From NCBI GenBank assembly GCA_035048495.1, contig CM068547.1, positions 25,241,913-25,305,912 on the forward strand: DNA of 64,000 bases, given 5' to 3'. Each line of letters opens with the position of its first letter. The stretch's first letter is position 1. The notes under the pieces were generated by a model. The model had not been told where the DNA came from, made no database searches, and saw only the letters and a list, made by a program, of their open reading frames with translations. Source of the stretch: Euptelea pleiosperma. Taxonomy: Eukaryota > Streptophyta > Magnoliopsida > Ranunculales > Eupteleaceae. Positions 23,475-34,800 of the stretch are shown here, piece after piece. The position numbers and the translations under genes are program-made.

Positions 23475-23855
23475 GTCAGGATCGGGGGACAACATTTTCA
23501 TACAACAATTTTGGCGTACCCACATGGAGATGAATCAATAACTGATTTTTGGTGAGGATGATCTCCTCACCATATAGATCAACCCTATAAAAAATCAGCC
23601 CATTCTGAAATTGCTAACCCTATCAAATGTGGTTTTCAAGTTAACGATAAAAATAGACGGTCCATAATTCTTCAACTTGTAAACCCGTTTAGGAATATCG
23701 GAATGATTTGAAATTTATTGAGGATGATCTCCTCACCATAGAGACCATCCTCACCAAAAATCATCCCATTCCAAAACTTCTAATTTATATATGGGGCCGC
23801 TGCAAGTTTTTGTTGTCAAAAATGTTGTATGAAAATGTTGTCCCCCGATCCTAAC
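23475..23855. mobile_element. MITE in a (TA)n tract, GTYAGGATCGGGGGAC ends
   Basis: Left end GTCAGGATCGGGGGAC, right end inverse of GTTAGGATCGGGGGAC, with a longer TIR including AACATTTTCATACAACA. Flanked on both sides by TATATA. The interior has GAGGATGATCTCCTCACCAT twice. Confidence 0.8.
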
Positions 23856-23884
23856 CCATATATATATATATATATGGACGTTAA

Positions 23885-24133
23885 GGCCTAGTTTAGTTCG
23901 TTGCACTGGGATGCATTTTGCACTCTAGTGCAAATGCGGTGAGCTGCATTGCAGACACTTACCATGGTTTTTGGGCTGCAAATACTTGCATCTATTTTCT
24001 TATAGAGTTTGCAAGGGCTTGGCAACCACTTGCACGTCAACTCGTTTGCATGCCCCCTACCAATCATGTGTAATCCCAAAACTGTGGCAAGTGGATGCAT
24101 TGCATCCAATTTGCACTGAACCAAACAGGGCTG
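23885..24133. mobile_element. short MITE with TTTRGTTC-TGCACT ends
   Basis: Left AGGCCTAGTTTAGTTC, GTTGCACT; right inverse AGCCCTGTTTGGTTCAGTGCA. About 250 bp, rich in TTGCA/TGCAA words, no coding. Superfamily not certain. Confidence 0.65.
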
Positions 24134-25699
24134 AAGTTAATTGATGTACTGAATGCCGCGTTGAATTTGGGGGATGGCTGTATCAGAATTTTGATTAAAA
24201 ATATACTTCAATCCATTTCCAGACTTGATTATATTTGGGGTAGATATATCCATTCCATTTTTTGATTTACATGCTTCAACGTGAACACATGTTCAAGCAA
24301 AATGTGTATACATATGATATTAGATATAAATACATTCCCTTAAAAAAATTAGGATAAAAAAGACAATTGTCGCATAAATAAATCACTATTTTGCAAATAT
24401 GCAAAAAACAATAATGTAAACCTTGAATCAATCATGTACAAATTTTTTTTAACTCATAGTTAACACATGATATTTCATGATTGCCAATGGATTTTTAAGT
24501 TGTGAAATTTTAGATCGTGGATGCTGGTTTTTCACTTTAGGTGAGTCTTCTTTTGGAATGTCTTAAATGTGACACAAAAGGAGGTGCTTGTCTAAGGTTA
24601 CTAATGTACAGATTGTTTCTCCAGTTCCAAGTTGTCAAGTTCATATTTGGACATGCAATTAAAACCAAAATGTGTGTTGAAAAGTAGGAGTAAAATTATT
24701 AGTTACAAACATGCAGGTTTTGACTACTTTTATCTATGCCTTCTTCTATCCACCATCTGTGTAGAAAAGCTTTTTCCAAAGAATTACAAAAAACTATCTG
24801 ATGATTTATCTGTGTAGGTTCTCACTGGATACTGACTAATTTATCTGATGAATTAGCAAAACTGTTGGATTAGTTTAGTATGTTAATGAACAAATTAAAA
24901 TCGTGAACCAAAGCATTTCAAACCCAAAAAAGAAATATTGCATCCAACAAATCAAAAAAGAAAATAGTTTTAAAAAAAAAGATCAAGAAATAAATATATG
25001 ATTTCGACTATAAATCAATGAAATGTGGATAGAATCACGAATTTGAACTCGACTTTTGAATACATCAACTTGTGAGTGTGACCACGTCAACTTGTGACCA
25101 ACCATATCTAGTAAATATAGCCAAAACTATAAATCCTATCAACTCCACATCGAAATTCATAAAAAGAATTGAACTCTTAGATCTTAAATCCCTTAAATGT
25201 TGTCAGATCGTGATTGGGTTTTTCCTCGTCATGATAAGTGCCCGGGGAAGGATCTCTTCATTTTGAGTCGAGGCTTATGGTTACTGGATTTTTTCTCTGT
25301 TGCGAGACATTTACAATTGAGGTCAGATCATTGTTGTTGGGGTCGTTGGTGGTGAAACCGTTGATCAATGCTACAATCGGTTAATCATTGTGAAGTGGGC
25401 TATATCGACGGCCTGCCTTCCACGTTGACGGAGAAAATTTTGCTTTTGTGTTTTGTGCTACCGTCCAATCTTCTTTTGGAGAAGCTTTTTGTTTCTACGC
25501 TTTTTTGCGGCCAGCGAATAATACTTATATGAGATATGGGAGTTGAAAAGATTTTAGGGGTAGTGGAGAGTTTTTAAAAGTTATGTAACCGAAGAGAGTA
25601 AAAGGTTTTGTAATGTGTAGATGGAAAATGACGTTTGGGAATAGAGTTAAAGAGGTAAACCAGGGAATTTAATTAAGAGGCAAATAAGAAATCTATATA

Positions 25700-27245
25700 T
25701 CTATACTATAGCAGAGAAGTGGGCAGCGTCCCCCTCTCTCCTCCGCATCAAGTTGACGTGGCACTCTCCTCATGCAGAGTGTCATGTCATCGACATCGAA
25801 TTTTCTATCATCTATTCTTCCTTCCTGCATTAATACAATTAATGATTATATCAAAATTGAATTGGTTACATTAAGTGTGTATTATTCCAAAACCATTACA
25901 TACTATCCAAAACGTCTATCTCCTCACTTAAAACGTTTATTTGGTTTCTTAAAACGTCTTTCATTCTTAAAATCTCTTTGTTTTCTTAAAATTTTTAAAA
26001 CTCTCCTTAAAATGTCTCTACGTTTTCCTAAAACGTCGATCTATGCTTTTTTTACCTAAAACTTTCTAAAATGTATCTACTTTCTTATAAAATCTCTCCC
26101 TTCATTGTCAAATGGCTGAAACGTCTTCTAGCAAAAGACGCTGGAGCAAAAAATTTCTCTACATTGATGCGGGCTAATAAACTTATTGACCATATATTTT
26201 TTTTTGCCTCATTGTATGTTTTTTCTCTTTTTTATATTATTTTTTCATTATTTTTTTTCTTTTTTTGTTTAATTAGACAAAAATTGTACATGGACGGAGA
26301 AAACATCAGTGATCTTTACACAACTCTCCACAAAAATTGCAGGCATGTCTCCTCCACTTCTCATTTGAATTTTTTTTTTCTTTTTATTTTTTTATCTATA
26401 TTTTTTTTTTCAGATTAATCGGAGCCTATTTAGATCAATTTTTTTTCATCCACCTAAAATAAATAAATATCTAATTCTATATGTATATAATTGATTGAAA
26501 ATAACCTGATGAATCGACGCAAATCTGTTATTCTTAACAGCAATTACTGAGTTCTTTAGCACCCGCTTGAACTGATAGAGCTTGGTAGGCAACAAATGAA
26601 GATAGAATAATGTGATCCGCTGATCCTTTGTAACATGATCACTTATCAGAATTTCAGAAGTGTGGGTGAATATATTTTTTGAAGACCCAAAGCTTTAAGA
26701 AGTTGCACGTCAAGCCAAAGAAAAAGAAATTGAGACAATTTTTGCTCTTGGCTACGAGAACACTCTTAAGAACGAATGGACGTATGAATGTGGATAAAAA
26801 AAGATTTGTCTTTTTTTTTTAAGATCAATTTGATGTATATAACCGTATTAGTTAAGAATTATAATGTAAAATTGTAAACTAATAAGGATGTCTTATTTAT
26901 TGTATATTATTGTAGTTTTTTTTTTTTACCTTAAAGATCTTATTTATGAAGTCGCCAATAACACATTTTAGTCTTACGTAATTATATTACCGTTTTAAAG
27001 GACGTGGTAATATAATTATTCTAGATATTTTTTGGAGATTTTTTTATTAAATATATTTAAAGCATAGTATTAAATTTGTAGGTAGTTTTTATATGCAATG
27101 GGTCCAATTATATTTTTCTTTTAATTTTTCTATAGTTATAATGAAAGTTTTTATTTTTTAATTTTTTTTTTATGAATTTCTTTGTTTATAAGGAAATTCC
27201 TTTTAATTTCTTACCCCGTGCTTTAGCACGGGCCAATAACACTAG
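25700..27245 (+). mobile_element. non-autonomous Helitron
   Basis: 5' end TCTATACTATAGCAGAGAAG at 25700. 3' hairpin CCCGTGC, TTTA, GCACGGG at 27215-27232, then terminal CTAG at 27242-27245 and T. The interior is AT-rich with repeated AAAACGTCT-type words and no Rep/helicase frame. Same family as 11922-13218, in the opposite orientation. Confidence 0.85.
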
Positions 27246-27639
27246 TATATAATTGATTTGGGGTTGTAGAATTTAAACCATTAAGAGGTTAAGTGGAAGA
27301 GACGTTTTAGGTTTAAGATGAAAAAGGATGTTAAGGGGTGTTTTTGGAAAAAAAAATAATGTAAAAAAGATGGAGGAAGCACCACCTCAGCAGTGCCCAA
27401 CTTTAGTATAGATAATAGATTTGGTGTGCAAAAAATGAAGGACACAAAAAGTAAAAAAAAAAAAAGATTGGGATCCACCTTGAGAGGAAACGGGGTGTAC
27501 ATCAAAAAAATTCTCTGTATTTGGTGACTGCCCAACAAAGGAAAAGAGGAAATCCCCATAAATCTACCAGTTGATGTTGAATCAAGAAATTTAGTAGTCA
27601 AACAATCAATAAAAGTAGTCTTGTGAAACAAAATTATAT

Positions 27640-27934
27640 AAGTGTGGAGCCGAAGATCTTCAACTATCTCTACGTACCTATTTGCTGAAGCCGTGTGCAT
27701 AGGGCTGAACTCATAATGGTTCAATTCTCCTGCGAATTCGAGCTTTAATCTTATCATCTTCCCTACAAAACTAAGGTGCCCAACCATAGAAGCAATATGT
27801 AATGGAGTGTGGCCAGGTGCCAGTGCAACAATGTGGAGCATAAGGGGATCTTCTTGGAGCAATTGGAACAAGTCACCTACATTTCCTGTACGAGTTGCCT
27901 CAAACAACGAGAAAATTTTTGAAGCAGTGGCCAA
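27640..27934 (-). pseudogene. ankyrin-repeat protein fragment
   Basis: Minus-strand translation gives LFEATRTGNVGDLFQLLQED, then GHTPLHIASMVGHLSFV and a second repeat FSPMHTASANRYVEIVEDL. This is typical of the N-terminus of plant membrane ankyrin (PGG-type) proteins. The frame begins directly after a TGA with no ATG, because an inverted duplication (27915-28046) has replaced the start. After about two repeats the reading runs into Helitron sequence. Family membership is clear; function is lost. Possible further 3' pieces were not identified. Confidence 0.75.
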
Positions 27935-28046
27935 TCAAATGCACCACAATCCGCTGATGCTTTTGAACAAAACCTAGAAATGCTTTTGAACAGCGGATCA
28001 TGGCACCATTTGATTGGCCACTGCTTCGCTGCTTCAAAAAATCAGC
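27915..28046. repeat. inverted duplication at the broken start of the ankyrin fragment
   Basis: TTTTTGAAGCAGTGGCCAAT at about 27916 reappears inverted near 28010-28045, with GATGCTTTTGAACA and TGTTCAAAAGCAT around a short centre. Arms are about 50-55 bp. Confidence 0.8.
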
Positions 28047-28835
28047 TGCTTCGCTGCTTAACTTTTATAATGCCACATTTTATTTATGAAATAAAAAAGA
28101 TGCCACTTTCTGCTACATTACTGGCTGCCATTGGGCTGAAACTTATTACCTTTTGTGGGGAACTCCACTCCCTCTGTCAGAGATATCAAACTACCACCAC
28201 CACCCATGAAAAAAATAAGAAAAACTCAAAATCTAATGACAATGGTGAACATTAATCGGAGGAACTTCCATGTATCCTTCCAACTGCAACACATCCAAAA
28301 ATGTGGGCGTTAAAGCCACCATCATATGAGTGCAAACGATCCCTACTAGCACAATTCTCTCCAAGAGTTCCCTTCAGGTTGGGATTGGTGGGATCTCCAT
28401 TCTTAAGTTGGGGTGATGTCCATCATCCTAGATCAACAAATAAATCACAAAATAAGAAACACCAAATCATCCCGCCGATAGGACTTGAAATGGGGCTGGT
28501 CAAACCCAAGATCCAATGGAATTCAAACCTGTATTAACAAGCGAGTCCTCACCTGAAAGGACATCTTCTTCAAAGAACGGTTTGATTGAGCTATGGAAAA
28601 GAAAGAGAAGAGCGCGAAGCTTTTCATTAATTGGAAAGAATAAAAGAACAATTGTTAGGTTTTGAAAGATAAAAAAAAAAAACATCTTTTTGATTCATGT
28701 GTCAACTTGACCTGACTGACTCGGTCAAGTTTCTGATGAGTGCCATAAAAAACAGACGTACCGTCCAATTCAAGCAATGATGAGTGCCATCCAATGTAAG
28801 CAACGGACTCAACCCCACAATCCACCAGGTGAATG
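28047..28835. other. 3' flank of ABCE1, no gene recognised
   Basis: Contains only short unrecognised frames. The ABCE1 3' UTR must start below 28836 on the minus strand; no strong polyadenylation signal could be chosen. Confidence 0.4.
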
Positions 28836-31800
28836 TTAATCATCAAGGTAGTAATAGGATCCAGCAGATTTTTGTTCCACGTCTTTCGTGGAGTTCAATT
28901 TGTTTATTCGTGGACGATAATTAGTTGGGTCTCGCCTAAATGTAATATCCAGATGCTGCACACAGTGGATCAAAACACATAGATGAGAAGATTAATCAAG
29001 GAGCAATTAGAAAAATCAAAAGTTAAAAAAGAGTTATATATGGCAGATCCATTATCTATAGTAAAAGTTCACATTCATAAATAACTCATTAAGACCAAAA
29101 AATCACATTCATAACTCAGACTAGGTAAAATTCAGAAGGTACAAATAGTTACTATTATAAAGGAAAGCTAAACTAAAATAAAGAAGCAGAAATTGGGGCT
29201 CACAGATAAGAAAAGGTTCATCCCTGTCAACAAGGACTGTGGAGCATTGGCAGTACAATCCACAGATGGTTTCCCGTCATATACAATAACTCTGTCTGCC
29301 AAGTAAGTCGCCATTATGAAGTCGTGCTCAACAACAAAAGCAGTCTTCTTAGCGTGGAGGATAAACCTCCTTATGACTTTAGAAGCAACAATACGCTGCT
29401 CTGAGTCAAGATAAGCACTTGGTTCGTCTATCAGATATATATCTGCAGGCTGCATATCACCCATACACATCATCTGAAAAGCACCATGGATGCTCAAACC
29501 ACAAAAATATAAAGTATTTGGAACAGGAAATGCATTTCTACCAATTCAAAAGTCAATTGCAGATAATGAGGAGCAAGGTGCTTTCCTAGAAATATATTCC
29601 TCTCATGTTTTACTTAACCTACTATCTTGAAGTTCCCAAACAACACCGTTTTCAAGTTCACTTGCAAATAAATCTAGGTGAAGCATTTCCAGTAGGAAGC
29701 ACCTTAAACATAAAGCCCATGTTCAGTTAAAGAAAGAAGGGATAAAAACATATTCCAAAAAATAACAAGAATCCTAAAGATTTGTGATAATTGCATTCCA
29801 CAGTAAATAACTGAATGCTATATCTTATAGCTTATAAGTGTGCAGAAATTTGCCCATCAGCACATGCATTTTGATGTTGCCCAACTCACTCAAGTGCTGT
29901 AGCATACACAGCAATAAACCTCGAAATCAATCAATCAACATTACTTCGATAGGAATACGCTGCTAAATAATTCAACCCAGGAAACCAATCAATGGACTGA
30001 TCTCGGTAGAAATTCTTCAACTAAATAAATGTTTTAAAAAATTTAACAAAAAGTCAATAATATCAACACAAATCAATATTCAAGTCAGTGTTCATACTCC
30101 TCCTGCCACCGCACTCCCCTTCTCCTTGCCTATAAAAACTCCTAAAGTAACTTGAAAAAAGAAAAATGTTTCATAATGCTAATTCAAGTTCATAATCGTT
30201 AGCTGACTACTCGTCCTATCTTATAGGGAGGAATATATGGCATAAGAGTTGTATACCAAGGCTTGGTGCACCCTGTTTTACCAGCACCTAAGTTGCATTT
30301 TGACCAACGTGCTGACCCACCCTCACAAGCACAGACATGCATGCATGCAACATTAAGAAATTAAAATCAAAACTGCAGTCCGAATATACAAGATCACATT
30401 TACTATATTGAATCCTCTCTTGCAAACATGCTCATGTATGGCAATCACATAACGTAATGGGAATCAGAAGAACTGGCCCAAGTGGCAGCACAGACTTGAG
30501 CTCACACAAGGGCATTTCTGTTTTAGTCCCCAACCCAGCAAATAATGTATTGAATACACCTAAATCTTATCACTAAGATGATAGACCATTTTTTCAACCC
30601 TGTTTTGAGGTTCAAAATGATGAAACCTTACAAAAAAGTGTATAAATAGCATGTTTAGACATCAAAAGTAGCTTTCCAACAAGTAAAATGTTATTTTCTC
30701 TAGAGTTCACTATTTCTTACTACAGGGTTTGCAGAACTAGGACCTCTTTTTCCGGCATTTGTTCATAATCACATCTTCAGTTGATTTTTGACCCCCAACA
30801 AATTTGATAATCCTACTTCAATTATTAGATTATTGATTGGAAGGACCCATTACTTCAGATAGCATAAAAAAATGTATGCCACAGTAGAAAATGACTAATG
30901 ATTACACAGTTCTATTTTATAATTTTCTCCACGTAGGTTGTTATCAGTAGGCTAAAAGAAACTTAGGCCATGTTTGATTGCACGGAAAATTTTCCCGAGA
31001 AAATACATTTGGGATATGCCTTAAATGGCTGATTGATTGCAACTGAGAATACATATTTCAATCATGTGAGAAAATAAAGGTGTATTTTCAGGGGGAAATG
31101 AATTCTCACCTATCTGGATGGGAAATGAATTCCGGGCTTAGTAGGGAAAATTATCCAGATTTAAATGGCTTGTTAGGGAAAATTATACAGATTTATAATG
31201 GTTATCTAACAATGGACAGTTGTGTTTTCCCAAGGAAAATGCAATTTTCCCACCTGGTAATCAAACATGGCCTTAGAGATAGCACCAGCGAACTGGATCC
31301 AAAGGAAACCTGAACCAATTAGAAATGTTAGCACTACAAAACTGAGTGGGTCACACCACAAATGAGTTAATTTAGCACAGGTATCTTAGCTCTTTTCGAA
31401 TATAAACCACTAGCTGATATAGAATTCGCTTACCCCAATGTAAGTGTCAAAAAATATTACAAAATCTAGTCCATACATAAAAGAGACAACTTGAATCTCG
31501 AGGAAATTAACTAAGATCAATTGAGACCAGATAACATCTGAGTAAGAATTGTCTGAGTACAATTATACCAGATCAGATAACATACGAGTAAGTATTTGTC
31601 CTAGTACAATTAGACAAGGTTTAAAAGGATAATTCGGGTACTTAGGTGGTTTGTCTCCATAAAGTGAGGCGTAGCCTCGAGGCGATGCTGAGGCGTAAGC
31701 CTCATTTTTGAAAAAAAAAAGTTGCTTGAATTTTTTTTAAATATAATCAATTTTAGAAAAATTAGAAACAACATATCATGTGAAAAAATTAACTTAAACA

Positions 31801-34800
31801 AGCATAAAAATTACTGAGGCATAGCTTTTACTTTAGGAGTGGCATTGTTGGGCACTTGGGCTGCAAGCCTGATGTTGATATCAAATCTTAAAAACCATAA
31901 TCATACAACTAAATTATCAAATCTAAATAGTAAGTCTACTAACATCAGTACTAACAAAGTAACTAACAATATAGAGCTAGGAAAATAGTAGAGCAAGTCT
32001 GTAATGCTTTGATTTCATGCTTGACTTTGGCCATAGGAAGTGACGAAATCAAAATCCGATGAGATTTGAGCTCTCTATGAAAATTTCTCGCAATTGGGGA
32101 AAACTAGGGATGAAAGCGCAGATTTAGGGTTTCTAAGCAAATAAAAGGTTTTAAATAGCAAAATTAAGACCTTTTAGGTCATTTTTATCATAAAAGATTA
32201 TTGGGGAGGGTATTTTGGAAAAAGGAGTGGAAAAAATGAAAAAAATGGAAAAAAGAAATAGGGGGTTACGATTTCGGGTTTTAACGTGTAAAAGTGAGGC
32301 TACAGCCTCATGTGCGCCACAAGGCTATAGCTTCAATGGATTGAAGCTTAAGCCGCAAAAATGACCACTGAGGCTATAGTGTCAAGGCTGTTTCTTGGAG
32401 CCTCAAGGCAAGGCGTAGCCTCAAAAAGCCTTTTTAAACCATGCAATTAGACCAGACCATATAAGTATATAACGCACGAGTAAGTATCTATCTGACTACA
32501 ATTAGACTAGACCAAATAACGTCCGAGTAAATCGTGTCTGCGTAAAATATAAATAAAGTCTGACCAAATAAGTCCTATTAAGAAAAATCCGTGCAAGAAT
32601 CATCTTTGTGGTTCGACGAATGTCATCGGACCGCTGACATAACTCAACCTATGGATAAGACCTACATGTCAACCTTATCCAAATCAAGCTGGATAGAGAC
32701 CATCAACGGAATTATTATCATTGCGGAAAATCACACCACGATGAAATAGCACGCAATTCATCCCTTGAATAGTTATCTCACTGAGAAGATAAGGGGAGGG
32801 GAATCTCATTTAATTCTTTTATGCTAGATACTGAGATCATATTCTCACTGGATTGTCGAAGCCGTTACTATTCAGACCACACCAATTAACAAAAACCATC
32901 TGGCATCAGAGTATCCAACAATCAAGAAACTCAGTAGCCAATCATCCGAGGTATCTGTCAATCAGGAAGCTCACCAGCCAATTGTCCAAGCATCCAGTAT
33001 CTGAGAAGCTAACTAGCCAATTGTCCAACATCTGGGAAGCTGACCAGCCAATCGTCGTAGTATCCTATATCTGAGAATTTGACCGCTTCAAGGAGACTTT
33101 CTCACCCATTTAAGAATTTTAAGTATGGGTGTAAAATACATGTACTTCAAATATTCTTAGTGGATTTACCATCTCGAACTGTAGACATAGTCGTCGGATT
33201 TCAGCAATGAAATATTCTCGTCTCGTTCTTTATTTTTTGTATCTTAATTTGATCATGTGATTGTGAGTGTGGTGCACAAGTCTCGTGGAGATCAACCAGA
33301 TTTTTGAACCCACACCCAACATTGCAGCATAAACCCACACCCAATATGGAAAGCGAATGCAAACAATAAGAGTATTAGTACTTATATAAATCAAATTTTA
33401 GAACAGAAAAGCTCAACCCATGGTTATAGATTAAGTAAAGTGAACAGACATGACAAAATTAGGAATTAACAGGTTGATCCAGCAAATCACTCATAGACCT
33501 AATACCGACGGATGAAATATTAAGCAGAAAGAATCACATAATCAATTATGAAAAGCTATTTAACCATTAAAATCCATATTCACTCAGTGGAGACTAAACT
33601 ACAAAAACGAAAAGAAAAATGCACACCTTCCCAAGACAAACACACAGTGCAACTCTTTGTATTTCCCCACCAGAGAGATTCAAAACTGCTTGATCCATTA
33701 ATTGTTCAATTTGAAGAGGTTTCATGACGTCTGACACGAACTGAGGATGCATGTATGCATCATGAATCTTTTCATGTAGATAGTGCCTGACAGTAGATTT
33801 AAATTTTGGACGTATCTTCTGGGGCTTGTAAGAAATATTGAATTCAGGTATTTCCACATCAGAACCCTCCACTACATCGGGCTTCAAATTACCAGCCTGC
33901 AGTTGTAACAGAATCAAGATAAACCAGGGCAAAGACGCAACTTGGACAAAAATCAATCTGATGTTATAGACTTATAATACACTGAAACTGAAATCCTTTC
34001 ACATTTGAAATAGTTCAAGATGCATATCCAAATGACATTCATTTCTAGGACTATGAGAATGGTAAGAATGCATACCAGCATTCTGACGAATGTTGTCTTT
34101 CCCGTCCCATTCTCACCGAGCATTACAATAATCTGAGAATCGGTAAATTCACCCTCAATCACACGAAGCATGAAATTGCCCAGAGTTTTACTCATGGTTG
34201 GGTATCTATATTGTGCATATGTCTGAATCTCTTCAGCGCTTTCTTGAGGAGTCTCCGCAACCTGAAACAGCAATAGTGTAAACACCAAAGCACTGGAAAA
34301 TCAGGTATGTGACCTATATCACAACAAAGAATTGCTACCTTAAATGTAAGTGATTCCTCCCGAAAGCGTAGATTCTCAGTAGGGACAAATCCAGCCAAGA
34401 AGATATTAATTCCTTCTCTAACGGAGAAGGGAAGGGTCACAACTCCATAAGCTCCCGGCTTCCCGTATAAGCAGCAAATAAAGTCTGACAAGTAATCTAG
34501 GACGCTGAGGTCATGCTCCACAACAATCACATAGCTGAAGAGAAAACATAAGACAGTTCATGGCATGAATATAACACATGAAAAATGAGCAGAGGCTTTG
34601 CACAACCAAACATGGAAATAAAACAAGACCTGTTAGGCCTAAGCAAAGATCGAATAACTTGGGCAGCTTTTAGCCTCTGTTTTACATCAAGATAACTGGA
34701 AGGCTCATCAAACATATATATCTCAGCATTCTGTACAGCAACCACAGCAATTGCAAATCGCTGCAGCTCTCCACCTGATAAATCACCCACATTCCGATCT

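Larger units (their letters stand above)
23383..27412 (-). mobile_element. probable Helitron split by a nested Helitron
   Basis: Minus-strand 5' end TCTATACTAAAGTTGGGCAC at 27412. Minus-strand 3' end: hairpin-like CCCATGCTAAGCACGGG (about 23397-23413), then CTAG at 23386-23383 and T. The plus-strand Helitron 25700-27245 and the MITEs at 23475 and 23885 lie inside. Pairing of these ends is inference from the nesting. Confidence 0.45.

Noticed and set aside
26071..26418. Phe-rich 115-codon frame with a membrane-protein look
   Set aside because: Located in the T-rich interior of the Helitron 25700-27245; poly-T gives poly-Phe. No homology recognised.
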